The notes below the pieces were generated by a model, which worked only from the letters and a program-made list of their open reading frames with translations, had not been told where the DNA came from and did no database searches. A stretch of 33,183 nt of DNA from Micromonosporaceae bacterium (GTDB taxonomy: Bacteria > Actinomycetota > Actinomycetes > Mycobacteriales > Micromonosporaceae). Numbering within the stretch: position 1 is the stretch's first letter; every line of letters starts with the position of its first letter. The stretch covers positions 1 through 33,183 of the forward strand of contig JADGGF010000002.1 of NCBI GenBank assembly GCA_019690055.1, given 5' to 3'. The translations under genes were made by a program, and so were the position numbers. Shown piece by piece: positions 18,489 to 26,657 of the stretch.

Positions 18489-19739
18489 ATGCGAAAGATC
18501 GGAGTCGTGGCGGGTATCGCCGCGACCGCCCTGATCCTCGCCGGGTGTGGCAGTACCCCGGCCGAGGAGGAAGCGGAGACCGGCACCATCCGGGTCTGGC
18601 TCAACGGCACCGACACGCCCCAGGAGGCGCGCGACTACCTCAAGCAGACCTTCGAGGCGCAGAACCCCGGCTGGACGCTGACCATCGAGGAACAGCAGTG
18701 GACCGGCTTGGTCGACAAGCTGACCACCGCGCTGTCGAGCTCGGACAGCCCGGACATCGTCGAGGTCGGTAACACCCAGGCCCCGGGCTTCACGTCGGCC
18801 GGGGCGTTCCTGGACCTGACCGACGACTTCCCGACCCAGGGCCTGCTGCCCGGTTTCGTCGAGATCGGCTCGTACGAGGGCCGGTTCTACGCGGCGCCGT
18901 ACTACTCGGGGGCCCGCCTGGTCTTCTACAACAAGCAGATGTACGCCGACGCCGGCGTCGAGGTGCCGAAGACGCTCGACGAGTACGTCGCGAACGCGGC
19001 GAAGCTCCAGGCCGCCGACCGGGACGGCGTCTACTGGGCCGGCCAGGACTGGTACGACGCACTGCCGTTCATCTGGGAGAACGGCGGCGAGATCGCGGTC
19101 TTCAAGGACGGTCGCTGGGACGCGCAGCTGTCCAGCCCCGGGTCGCTCGCGGGCCTGCGGCAGGTCGCGGCGATCACCTCGAACGTGACCGTGGCGGACA
19201 AGAACGGCAACGAGACCGACGAGTGGGTTCCGTTCTACGAGAAGCGGGCCGCGGCCGTGTCCGTGCCGAGCTGGGCCTACTGGTCGATCCTCTACGACGC
19301 CGACAAGAACCCCAACGGCCTCAAGCCCGAGGAGTTCGGCTACTTCAACCTGCCGGGCAAGAACGGCGGGGTGGCCAAGGTCTTCGCGGGCGGCTCGAAC
19401 ATCGCGATCTCCAAGAACTCCAAGCACCCGGAGCAGGCGAAGAAGGCCCTGAAGATCATCCTGAGCGAGGAGTACCAGCGGATCCTGGCGAAGAACGGCC
19501 TCGTGCCGGCGCTCACCTCGCTCTCCAATGAGGTCGCGGCGGCCACGCCGGAGCTGGCCAAGCTGATCGCGGACGCGGCCGTCAACGCCAAGCTCACGCC
19601 GGCCTCGCCCAAGTGGATCGACGTCGAGGAGTCCCGGGTCCTGCAGGACCTGTTCGTCCAGATCGCCAACGGCGGCGACGTCGAGGCGCTGGCCAAGGCG
19701 GCGGACGAGAAGATCGAAGAGATTCTCAACGATGTCTGA
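18489..19739 (+). CDS. Sugar ABC transporter substrate-binding lipoprotein
   Basis: A 416-residue extracellular solute-binding protein of the CUT1 family, anchored outside the membrane. The signal peptide MRKIGVVAGIAATALILAGC has a textbook lipobox LAGC with Cys20, followed by an acidic linker. Family blocks include FEAQNPGWTLTIEEQQW, LSSSDSPDIVEVGNTQAPGF, YAAPYYSGARLVFYNKQMY and GGSNIAISKNSKHPEQAKKAL. Aromatic residues typical of a sugar cleft are frequent. Given the NagZ, kinase and NagB genes downstream, the ligand is probably GlcNAc, chitobiose or a muropeptide-derived sugar, as for NgcE or DasA of Streptomyces. The ribosome-binding site is GGAAAGG. A 302-bp structured gap separates it from the permeases, consistent with higher expression of the binding protein. 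Confidence 0.93.
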   Translation: MRKIGVVAGIAATALILAGCGSTPAEEEAETGTIRVWLNGTDTPQEARDYLKQTFEAQNPGWTLTIEEQQWTGLVDKLTTALSSSDSPDIVEVGNTQAPGFTSAGAFLDLTDDFPTQGLLPGFVEIGSYEGRFYAAPYYSGARLVFYNKQMYADAGVEVPKTLDEYVANAAKLQAADRDGVYWAGQDWYDALPFIWENGGEIAVFKDGRWDAQLSSPGSLAGLRQVAAITSNVTVADKNGNETDEWVPFYEKRAAAVSVPSWAYWSILYDADKNPNGLKPEEFGYFNLPGKNGGVAKVFAGGSNIAISKNSKHPEQAKKALKIILSEEYQRILAKNGLVPALTSLSNEVAAATPELAKLIADAAVNAKLTPASPKWIDVEESRVLQDLFVQIANGGDVEALAKAADEKIEEILNDV

Positions 19740-19796
19740 GCGCTTCGCGCAGTGACGTCTGAGGCCTCGCTCAGCTGGGCATCTGAGGCCTCGCTC
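19735..19796. repeat. 23/24-bp repeat around the binding-protein stop
   Basis: TCTGAG recurs at 19735 (containing the real TGA stop), 19758 and 19782. The last two copies share TCTGAGGCCTCGCTC (19758-19772 and 19782-19796), spaced 24 bp. It looks like a short duplication of the gene's 3' end. Confidence 0.55.
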
Positions 19797-20041
19797 GCCG
19801 GAAAGCCACAACGAGGTGGCCGGCGCGGGTACTCTCCGCGCCGGCCCGAGCGAGGGATACTCCCCCTGGCCCGGTCGGCACCGCGGTGCGGGCCGCGGTG
19901 CCGGCTCCGGCCGGATCACCCCCGCCCTCGTTGTGCCCATCGCCCTAGGACAGCGTTCCGGGGCACCCTCTCACCCTATCCACCGCGCACCTGTCCACCC
20001 GTCACCCTGTCCACCCGCCTACGTGAGTCCGGAGGGCCGCC
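19740..20041 (+). promoter_or_regulatory. 302-bp structured gap between binding protein and permease genes
   Basis: The gap contains nested inverted repeats. Outer arms CACAACGAGG (19807-19816) and CCTCGTTGTG (19926-19935) are perfectly complementary. Inside them lie two perfect hairpins: GCCGGCGCGG/CCGCGCCGGC (19819-19828 and 19836-19845, 7-nt loop) and CGGCACCGCGG/CCGCGGTGCCG (19876-19886 and 19893-19903, 6-nt loop). In RNA this would fold into a three-way junction. It likely acts as partial terminator or mRNA stabiliser so that the binding protein is made in excess. The 14-mer CCATCGCCCTAGGA (19937-19950) follows. No gene is present. Confidence 0.65.
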
Positions 20042-21031
20042 ATGTCCTCAGCCGTGCGTGCCGCGCGGGCCCGCGAGCTCGGCGAACTGGTGAGCCCGCC
20101 GGGACGCTCCCCGATCACCTCGCCGCGGCGACGCCTCGCTGCATCCGCGTTCCTCCGCGGTCCGTGGCTCCTGCTCGGACCCGCGCTCGCGGTCGTCGCC
20201 GTCATCACGGGCTGGCCGCTGGTGCAGCTCGTCGTGATGTCGTTCCAGAAGTACGGTCGTGCCCAGATCTTCGGCGCGCCCCCGGAGTTCGTCGGGTTCG
20301 ACAACTACGTCGAGGTCCTGACCGACACCGAGTTCTGGGTGGTCCTCGGGCGCAGCCTGCTGCTGTGCGCGGCCTGCGTGGTGGCGACCATGGGGCTGGG
20401 CGTCGCGGTCGCCGTGCTCATGACCCGCCTCGGGCGCGGGCTACGGCTGCTCGTCTCGGTCGGCCTGCTGCTCGCCTGGGCCATGCCCGCCTTGACGGCC
20501 ACCACCATCTGGGGCTGGCTCTTCGACACGCGTCGTGGCCTCATCAACTACCTGATCACCCAGTTCACGGGCGCCGACTTCATGGGTCACTCCTGGCTCA
20601 ACAACTGGGTCAGCTTCTACTTCGTGGCCACGGTCGTCATCACCTGGCAGTCGGTGCCCTTCGTCGCCTTCACCACCTATGCGGCGCTGACCCAGGTGCC
20701 CCGGGAGGTGCTCGAGGCGGCGAGCATCGACGGGGCTTCGAGCTGGCAGCGGTTCCGCCAGATCGTCGTGCCGCACATTCGCGCGGTGCTCGTGGTCCTG
20801 CTGGTGCTCCAGATCATCTGGGACATGCGGGTCTTCACCCAGATCTACACGCTCCAGGCCATCGGCGGCATCGCCGAACAGACCAATACCATCGGCGTAT
20901 ACATCTACGTCACCTCCGTGGTGAGCGGTGACATGGGCGCTGGCGGCGCGATCGCCGTGTTGCTCGTCATCATCATGCTCGCCATGTCCGGCTACTACAT
21001 CCGCAGCGTCCTGCGCGAGGAGGGCATATGA
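20042..21031 (+). CDS. Sugar ABC transporter permease 1 (MalF/NgcF type)
   Basis: A 329-residue inner-membrane permease of the CUT1 family. A cytoplasmic N-terminus of about 38 residues precedes six predicted membrane segments, starting with GPWLLLGPALAVVAVITGWPLVQLVV. The EAA loop that contacts the ATPase reads EVLEAASIDGASSWQRFRQIVVP at about residues 222-244. It pairs with the next permease to form the channel for the sugar bound by the upstream lipoprotein. The ATG has GGAGG at 6-7 nt. No ATPase gene is in the window; actinomycete CUT1 systems often share a global MsiK ATPase, which I infer here. Confidence 0.93.
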   Translation: MSSAVRAARARELGELVSPPGRSPITSPRRRLAASAFLRGPWLLLGPALAVVAVITGWPLVQLVVMSFQKYGRAQIFGAPPEFVGFDNYVEVLTDTEFWVVLGRSLLLCAACVVATMGLGVAVAVLMTRLGRGLRLLVSVGLLLAWAMPALTATTIWGWLFDTRRGLINYLITQFTGADFMGHSWLNNWVSFYFVATVVITWQSVPFVAFTTYAALTQVPREVLEAASIDGASSWQRFRQIVVPHIRAVLVVLLVLQIIWDMRVFTQIYTLQAIGGIAEQTNTIGVYIYVTSVVSGDMGAGGAIAVLLVIIMLAMSGYYIRSVLREEGI

Positions 21032-21960
21032 GCACGCAGGCTCCACCGCGAGCGGGGCGCCCTACGGCCGCGCCGACACGGGTCGGATCGGGCCAGCCGG
21101 TCGGCCGGCGGCGTCAGCGTCGGGTGACCCTCGGGGGCACGATCCGGACGATCTGCGCGCTCGTGGTCTTCGTCGCCTCCGTCTTCCCGGTGTACTGGAT
21201 GGTCAACTCGTCCCTGCTGCCGGGCGCGGCCGTGCGCTCCTCGACGCCGCACCTGTGGCCGGACGAGTTCACGCTGGACAACTACGTCACGGTCCTCACG
21301 CCGGGCACCCGATCCATCGACTTCCTCCCCGCACTGCGCATCTCGCTCATCGTGACCCTGAGCACCGTGGTCTTCGCGCTGCTGTTCGCCTTCCTGGCAG
21401 CGCTCGCCCTGAGCCGGTTCCAGTTCCGCAGCCGGCGCATGCTCATCGTCGGTGTGCTGGCCATCCAGATGATCCCGGCTGAAGCCATGATGATCTCCAC
21501 CTTCCGGGTCCTGGACGGATGGAACCTGGTCAACACCACGGCCGGCCTGACGCTGGTCTACATCGCCGCCGTCCTGCCGTTCACGATCTGGACGCTGCGC
21601 GGCTTCGTCAACGGCGTGCCGGCGGAGCTCGAGGAGGCGGCCATGGTGGACGGCTGCAGCCGCATGGGCGCCTTCTGGCGCGTCACCTTCCCGCTGCTGG
21701 CCCCGGGCCTGGCCGCCACCGGTGTCTTCGCCTTCATCCAAGCTTGGAACGAATTCACATTCGCACTCATCATCATGAACCGCGCCGACCAACGGCCGCT
21801 GCCGGTGTGGCTGCGCGCCTTCGTCCAGGCGACCAAGGAGACGGACTGGGCGGTCATCATGGCGGGCTCCACCCTGGTCGCGATCCCGGTCATCATCTTC
21901 TTCCTCATCGTGCAGAGCCGCATGACCAGCGGCCTCGTTGCGGGGGCGGTGAAGGGTTGA
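21028..21960 (+). CDS. Sugar ABC transporter permease 2 (MalG/NgcG type)
   Basis: A 310-residue partner permease. After a basic N-terminal tail (about 1-38) six membrane segments follow, beginning at IRTICALVVFVASVFPVYWM. The EAA loop is ELEEAAMVDGCSRMGAFWRV at about 192-211, then FPLLAPGL. Its ATG overlaps the previous stop as ATGA, indicating translational coupling and equal stoichiometry. Its own stop overlaps the TTG start of the GH3 gene, so transport and hydrolysis are encoded on one message. Confidence 0.93.
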   Translation: MSTQAPPRAGRPTAAPTRVGSGQPVGRRRQRRVTLGGTIRTICALVVFVASVFPVYWMVNSSLLPGAAVRSSTPHLWPDEFTLDNYVTVLTPGTRSIDFLPALRISLIVTLSTVVFALLFAFLAALALSRFQFRSRRMLIVGVLAIQMIPAEAMMISTFRVLDGWNLVNTTAGLTLVYIAAVLPFTIWTLRGFVNGVPAELEEAAMVDGCSRMGAFWRVTFPLLAPGLAATGVFAFIQAWNEFTFALIIMNRADQRPLPVWLRAFVQATKETDWAVIMAGSTLVAIPVIIFFLIVQSRMTSGLVAGAVKG

Positions 21961-23471
21961 CCCACCAAATAACGGAGTACCGACGTCTTGCGGCAGCCGT
22001 CCTCCTGCCGGGATTCCGCGGCACCACGCTGCCCGACTGGTTGCGGGCGCGCCTGGCGTCGGGCCTGGCCGGGGTGTGCCTGTTCGCAGAAAACATCGTC
22101 GATGACTCAGCCATGCGGCCGACGGACGGCGGCGAGGACAGCGACGCCCGGTCGGCGGCCGCCGGCGACAGCGACGCCCGGCTGGCCGAGCTGACCGGCC
22201 AGATCCGGGCGGAGAACCCGACCGCCGTCGTGGCGATCGACGAAGAGGGCGGCGACGTCACGCGCTTGGCCGCCGCCACGGGCTCGCCCTACCCCGGCAA
22301 CGCGGTGCTGGGCCGGCTCGACGACCCCGCGCTCACCGCCGCCGTGGCGCGCGCGGTCGCCACGCGGCTCGCCGCCGGCGGAGTGACGCTCAACTTCGCG
22401 CCCGTGGCCGACGTCAACTCCAACCCGCTCAACCCGGTCATCGGCGTGCGCAGCTTCGGCGCCTCCGCCGAGCTGGCCGCCCGGCACGTGGCCGCTTGGA
22501 CCGCGGCCCACGAACAGGCCGGGGTGGCAACCTCGGTCAAGCACTTCCCCGGACACGGCGACGTCGCGATCGACTCGCACCACGACCTGCCCGTGCTCGA
22601 CATCGACCCCGATCTGTTGCGGTCCCGCGAGCTCGTGCCGTTCGCGGCGGCGATCGCGGCGGGAGCCCGTACGGTCATGACCTCGCACATCGTGGTGCGA
22701 CCGGTGGACCCGACGGGACCGGCGACATTCTCGGCCCCGGTCCTGCAGGGCCTGCTCCGCGACGAGCTGGGCTTTTCCGGGGTCATCGTCTCCGACGCGC
22801 TCGACATGCGCGGCGCGAGCGGTGCCATCGGCATCCCGGCCGCGGCCGTGCGGGCGTTGGCGGCCGGGGTCGACCTGCTCTGCCTCGGCACTCGAAACAC
22901 GGACGCGCAACTGGCCGCGATCGAATCAGCGATCGTCGCCGCCGTGGAGTCCGGTGCGCTGCCGGCTGAGCGGTTGCGCGAGGCCGCGGCTCGGGTGGCC
23001 GGCCTGAGCGCGGTACGCACGGGGCCGGCGGTCCGGGCCGACGCTGGCGGCCTGCCAGACGCTGGCCGCCTGCCCGACGCCGACCGGATCGCCGAGGCCT
23101 TCGACGTGCGTCCGGGGGCGGTGCCCCCCGCGGGCGCCCGCGTCGTGCAGATCGAGACGACGGCCAACATGGCGGTCGGCACGATCCCGTGGGGGCTCGC
23201 CGCCGCCGGCGTGGCCGTCGACCGGGTCCACCCCGGCGACCCGGTACCGTCGGGCCCGCTGGTCCTGGTCGGCAAGGACAACCATCGCTACCCATCGGTA
23301 TGTGACATGATCGATAAAGCCCGCGCCGCCGGACCCACCCTGGTGGTCGACATGGGCTGGCCCGCTCCGGACCGGGCGTACGCGGACGTGGCGACGTTCG
23401 GCGCATCCCGCGCGGTCGGCCTGGCGCTTCATCAATGGCTCATCGCGCACGGTCTGGGGCACGCGCGATGA
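21957..23471 (+). CDS. nagZ: GH3 beta-N-acetylhexosaminidase (NagZ type)
   Basis: A 504-residue glycoside hydrolase family 3 enzyme expected to release N-acetylglucosamine from chito-oligosaccharides or muropeptides. The NagZ signature KHFPGHG is at 195-201, followed by the loop Asp-His dyad (D206 and H208 in IDSHHD) that serves as acid/base, and the nucleophile Asp280 in VSDALDM. There is no signal peptide, so it acts in the cytoplasm on imported sugar. A C-terminal domain of about 170 residues follows the barrel, longer than in E. coli NagZ (about 340 residues). The TTG at 21957 overlaps the permease stop (TTGA), and a GAAGGG lies immediately upstream; there is no better start in frame. A 30-bp duplication encodes two DSDAR blocks near residues 61-75. 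Confidence 0.88.
   Translation: MTHQITEYRRLAAAVLLPGFRGTTLPDWLRARLASGLAGVCLFAENIVDDSAMRPTDGGEDSDARSAAAGDSDARLAELTGQIRAENPTAVVAIDEEGGDVTRLAAATGSPYPGNAVLGRLDDPALTAAVARAVATRLAAGGVTLNFAPVADVNSNPLNPVIGVRSFGASAELAARHVAAWTAAHEQAGVATSVKHFPGHGDVAIDSHHDLPVLDIDPDLLRSRELVPFAAAIAAGARTVMTSHIVVRPVDPTGPATFSAPVLQGLLRDELGFSGVIVSDALDMRGASGAIGIPAAAVRALAAGVDLLCLGTRNTDAQLAAIESAIVAAVESGALPAERLREAAARVAGLSAVRTGPAVRADAGGLPDAGRLPDADRIAEAFDVRPGAVPPAGARVVQIETTANMAVGTIPWGLAAAGVAVDRVHPGDPVPSGPLVLVGKDNHRYPSVCDMIDKARAAGPTLVVDMGWPAPDRAYADVATFGASRAVGLALHQWLIAHGLGHAR
22137..22181. repeat. Short in-frame duplication in nagZ
   Basis: GACAGCGACGCCCGG occurs at 22137-22151 and 22167-22181, 30 bp apart, in the surface loop before the ELTGQIR helix. 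It keeps the reading frame and falls in a region variable in the family. Confidence 0.6.
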
Positions 23472-24436
23472 GGCTCGCGGACGTGACGGGTGGCTTGCGG
23501 CTCGGCATCGACGTCGGCGCCACCAAGACGGCGGCGGTCCTGATCGACCCGGCCGGGGCGGTCGCCCACGAAGTGCGGCTGCCCACCGCGCCCGGCGAAG
23601 AGGGGGTGCTTGCCACGATCGGGGCCGCCATCGAGGGCATCGCCGCCGCAGCCCGGGTGGACGGCACCGGCTTCACCTCCGTCGGCATCGGCATCCCCGG
23701 CACGGTCGACCCGGTCACCGGCCGGGTGTCGCACGCGGTGAACCTCGGCGTCGAGGACCTCGACCTCGCTACCCTCGTGGCGGCCCGCACCGGCCTGGCC
23801 GTACGCGTGGAGAACGACGTCAAGGCGGCCGCGCTCGGGGCCTACCATGCGCTGCGCGAACCGGCCGCGCCCGACGGCTCGGAGGAGATCCACTCAATGG
23901 CCTACCTCAATCTCGGCACCGGGCTGGCCGCCGGGTTCGTCCTCGGCGGCGAGCTGTGGCGCGGGGCGCGGGGCGTGGCCGGCGAGATCGGCCACATCCC
24001 GATCGCCGAGGGCCCCGCCTGCCCGTGCGGTCAACGGGGGTGCCTCGAGCTCTACGCCTCCGGATCGGCGCTGACCCGGATGTGGCCGACCGATGATCCG
24101 CAACCCGTACGGGCGCTCTTCGACGCGGCCGACGGCGGTGACGACGCGGCGGTGAAGGTCCGCCGGAGCTTCATGGCCTCGGTCGCCTCCGCGGTGCGCA
24201 TCCTCGTCCTCACGATGGACGTCGATCTCGTCGTGATCGGCGGCGGCATCAGCAACCTCGGCCAGCGGCTGCTGGACGCGCTGCGCGAGGCGTTGGACGC
24301 GCAGGCGAGCACCAGCCGGTTCCTGGCGAGCCAGAACCTCTCACCGCGCGTACGGCTCGTGCCGCGCGGCGTGCCGGTGGCCGCGGTCGGCGCCGCGTTC
24401 ATCGGGGTCCCCGGGTACGCGGTGGGGCGGCGGTAG
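23468..24436 (+). CDS. ROK-family sugar kinase, probable N-acetylglucosamine kinase
   Basis: A 322-residue cytoplasmic ATP-dependent kinase of the ROK family without a helix-turn-helix. Motifs: phosphate loop LGIDVGATKTAAVLID (about 12-27), GIGIPGTVDP, catalytic ENDVKAAALGA, the GTGLAAGFVLGG glycine loop, EIGHIPI and the zinc motif CPCGQRGCLE. Given the hydrolase upstream and NagB downstream, GlcNAc is the likely substrate, with glucose as alternative. The ATG at 23468 overlaps the nagZ stop (ATGA), which fixes the start; an upstream ATG at 23435 lies inside nagZ and is disfavoured. The nagB GTG follows after 1 nt. Confidence 0.88.
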   Translation: MRLADVTGGLRLGIDVGATKTAAVLIDPAGAVAHEVRLPTAPGEEGVLATIGAAIEGIAAAARVDGTGFTSVGIGIPGTVDPVTGRVSHAVNLGVEDLDLATLVAARTGLAVRVENDVKAAALGAYHALREPAAPDGSEEIHSMAYLNLGTGLAAGFVLGGELWRGARGVAGEIGHIPIAEGPACPCGQRGCLELYASGSALTRMWPTDDPQPVRALFDAADGGDDAAVKVRRSFMASVASAVRILVLTMDVDLVVIGGGISNLGQRLLDALREALDAQASTSRFLASQNLSPRVRLVPRGVPVAAVGAAFIGVPGYAVGRR

Positions 24437-24437
24437 C

Positions 24438-25241
24438 GTGGCCGAGGTCGTCATCGTTCCCGACGAGCGGGCCGGCGGTCGGCTCGCCGCCGCCCGCATC
24501 GCCCGTCTCGTCACCGCCAAACCCGACGCCGTGCTGGGGCTGGCCACTGGTGCGACCCCGCTGTCGACCTGGGCCGCGCTGGCCGAGTACGGACTGGACC
24601 TGTCGCGGGTGCGTGGTTTCGCGCTGGACGAGTACGTGGGCCTGCCGGCCGGGCACCCGGAGAGCTATCGCGAGGTCCTCATGCGGACGGTCGTGAAGCC
24701 GCTGGGCCTCTCGCCGGACCTCGTCCACGTGCCCGGGGACGACGGCGGCGACATCGCCACCGCCGGGCAGCGCTACGAAGAGGCGATCCGGGCCGCGGGC
24801 GGGGTCGACCTGCAGGTGCTCGGCATCGGTCGCACCGGCCACATCGGCTTCAACGAACCCGGCTCGTCGCTCGCCTCGCTCACCCGCGTCAAGACGCTGA
24901 CCGAACAGACGCGGCGCGACAACGCCCGCTTCTTCGCCTCGCTCGACGAGGTGCCCCGGCACTGCATCACGCAGGGACTCGGCACGATCCTGCGCGCCCG
25001 CGAGCTGCTGCTGCTGGCCTGGGGCGAGGCGAAGGCCGAGGCGCTGGCCGCGGCCGTCGAGGGCCCGGTCACCGCGTCCCTGCCCGCCTCGGCGATCCAA
25101 CTGCACCCCGAGGTGACGGTCATCGTCGACGAGGCCGCCGCCTCCCGACTGCGGTTCGCCGACTACTACCGCTACGCCTGGGAGAACCGACCCGACTGGG
25201 CCCGCGACGAGGACCTGCCGTCCTCGGTCACCGGCGCCTGA
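24438..25241 (+). CDS. nagB: Glucosamine-6-phosphate deaminase
   Basis: A 267-residue enzyme converting glucosamine-6-phosphate to fructose-6-phosphate and ammonia, the exit of amino sugars to glycolysis. Motifs: LGLATGATPLSTW, RGFALDEYVGLPAGHPESY (with the general-base Asp), GIGRTGHIGFNEPGSSL (catalytic Asp/His/Glu region) and the C-terminal SAIQLHPEVTVIVDEAAA. It lacks the long C-terminal allosteric extension, as in other Gram-positive enzymes. The GTG at 24438 is 1 nt after the kinase stop. NagA, needed between kinase and deaminase, is not in the window. A repeat-rich hairpin follows the stop. Confidence 0.95.
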   Translation: MAEVVIVPDERAGGRLAAARIARLVTAKPDAVLGLATGATPLSTWAALAEYGLDLSRVRGFALDEYVGLPAGHPESYREVLMRTVVKPLGLSPDLVHVPGDDGGDIATAGQRYEEAIRAAGGVDLQVLGIGRTGHIGFNEPGSSLASLTRVKTLTEQTRRDNARFFASLDEVPRHCITQGLGTILRARELLLLAWGEAKAEALAAAVEGPVTASLPASAIQLHPEVTVIVDEAAASRLRFADYYRYAWENRPDWARDEDLPSSVTGA

Positions 25242-25244
25242 ACG

Positions 25245-25348
25245 CCCGTCCGAGCCGTTGATCTAGAGCAAACCCGTCCGAGCCGTTGATCTAGGGCAAA
25301 GAGTGGTGGTTGAAGATCAACTCACCACGCTACGCCCTAGATCAACGG
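25245..25348. terminator. Repeat-built stem-loop downstream of nagB
   Basis: Two 28-bp direct repeats (25245-25272 and 25273-25300, differing at one base) carry GCCGTTGATCTAG. The second is complemented by an inverted copy: CCGTTGATCTAGGGC (25283-25297) with GCCCTAGATCAACGG (25334-25348), 15 bp perfect. Inside is a second hairpin, GTGGTGGTTGA (25303-25313) with TCAACTCACCAC (25317-25328, one bulge). The long nested stem probably ends the amino-sugar operon and may be a member of a dispersed repeat family. Confidence 0.65.
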
Positions 25349-25414
25349 GAATAGGGGGCGTTGGTCGCCGGCCGAGCCTAGGCTGGGATCACGGCCAGCA
25401 CGGGGGGAGCGATC

Positions 25415-25978
25415 ATGGCAGACGAACCGGATCTGGTGGACGTCCTGGTGGCCGACCACGACGAGCTGCGGACCCTGGTCAGCACCCTCACCACCCCCGA
25501 CGGGGACGATCAGGACCCGCTCACGGTCACCATCGCCGAGCTGTCCCGACACCTCGTGGTCGAGGAGGACTACCTCTACCCGGCCGTGCGCGAGACCGTG
25601 CCCGACGGCGTCCCGCTGGCCAACGAGGCCCTAGCCGCCAGCGCCCAGACCGAGCGACTGGCGCAGCACATCGAGAAAACGTCACATATCGATACAGACC
25701 GCGCCGGGCTGATGCGAAGCCTGACTGACGCCGTGCACCGCCACATCGAGACGACCGAACGGGCGCTGTTCCCACGGCTACGGCAGCACTGTCCGCCGGC
25801 GCAGCTGCGTTTCCTCGCCGGCCAGGCCATGATGGCCAAGCGGACGGCGCCGACCCGACCGCACCCGCACGATCCGCGAACCCCACCGATGAACCAGATC
25901 CTCACGCCGGGCATCGGCCTGGTCGACCGAGTCCGCGACGCCCTGAGCGGCCGGCCCACCAAGCCAAACCAGCTCTGA
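25415..25978 (+). CDS. Hemerythrin HHE domain protein
   Basis: A 187-residue protein whose first ~135 residues form a four-helix HHE bundle. The iron-ligand pattern is visible: DVLVADHDELRTL, then ELSRHLVVEEDYLYPAV, then a histidine-bearing helix (LAQHIEKTSHID) and AVHRHIETTERALFPRL. Such domains bind a di-iron centre and sense or store oxygen, NO or redox state. The last ~50 residues are Pro-rich and probably disordered. A GGGGGGAG site precedes the ATG. It is 2 bp from the convergent peptidase gene. Function beyond metal binding is unknown. Confidence 0.85.
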   Translation: MADEPDLVDVLVADHDELRTLVSTLTTPDGDDQDPLTVTIAELSRHLVVEEDYLYPAVRETVPDGVPLANEALAASAQTERLAQHIEKTSHIDTDRAGLMRSLTDAVHRHIETTERALFPRLRQHCPPAQLRFLAGQAMMAKRTAPTRPHPHDPRTPPMNQILTPGIGLVDRVRDALSGRPTKPNQL

Positions 25979-25980
25979 CA

Positions 25981-26640
25981 TCACCCCGCGAGCGGTTCGA
26001 CAATCTCACCGTTGTCGGGGATGCCCTCCTCGACCAGGTGCGGCTGGGCGGCTCCGCGCGACCACAGGCGGTACGAGCGAAAGGCCAGCGGTACCCCGCG
26101 AGCGCGGTAAGGATCGACGGAGTCCATGGCCTGGATGTGCAGGTGCGGCTGCGTCGAGTTGCCCGAGTTTCCGCAGGCGCCGAGCGTTTGGCCGGCGACG
26201 ACCGGGTCCCCCACCGCCACCCGGATGGAGCCGGCCCGCAGGTGGGCGAGCAGGACGTACACCCCGCCGTCGAGCTCAAGGATCACATGGTTGCCCGCGA
26301 TGGCGCCCGGCCCTTGGCGCACGCGCCCGGCCTGGCTCAGCGCGTACGGGATCAGGGCGAACGGAGACCGGCGGGCCTCGTGGTCGGGCTCGCCATCGTG
26401 CACCGCCGCGACCCGGCCGGGCGCGGGCGCGAGGATGGGCTGGCCGTAGCCCACGAAGCGCTCCGGCGGCTCCACCGAGAACAGGGTGCGCCAGTCCACG
26501 GCGCTGGCCGTCCGCCGCCCGTGCACAGCCACGAAGTCGATGGCGTAGGTCGTGGCGAACAGGTGCGTCCCGTGGCTGGGGATCCGGCGGGCCGGACTCA
26601 TCTGGGCCAGCCAGCGCCCCTGAAACGGTAGGGCCAGCAC
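25981..26640 (-). CDS. M23-family (LytM-like) peptidase
   Basis: A 219-residue LytM-type protein. The zinc-site pattern is complete: PSHGTHLFATTYAIDF supplies the first His and Asp, LLAHL an additional His, and QPHLHIQ the C-terminal HxH; the GDPVVAGQTLGACGNSGNS block is typical for M23. No signal peptide or membrane segment is visible, odd for an enzyme that should cut peptidoglycan, so it may be exported otherwise or act inside. The frame is open upstream to 26823, but that part is a palindromic element and an acetyltransferase remnant; I place the start at GTG 26640 where the family-like LALPFQGRW begins. A longer fusion product cannot be excluded. Confidence 0.75.
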   Translation of the reverse strand: MLALPFQGRWLAQMSPARRIPSHGTHLFATTYAIDFVAVHGRRTASAVDWRTLFSVEPPERFVGYGQPILAPAPGRVAAVHDGEPDHEARRSPFALIPYALSQAGRVRQGPGAIAGNHVILELDGGVYVLLAHLRAGSIRVAVGDPVVAGQTLGACGNSGNSTQPHLHIQAMDSVDPYRARGVPLAFRSYRLWSRGAAQPHLVEEGIPDNGEIVEPLAG

Positions 26641-26657
26641 GACGGCCGGCCTCGGCG

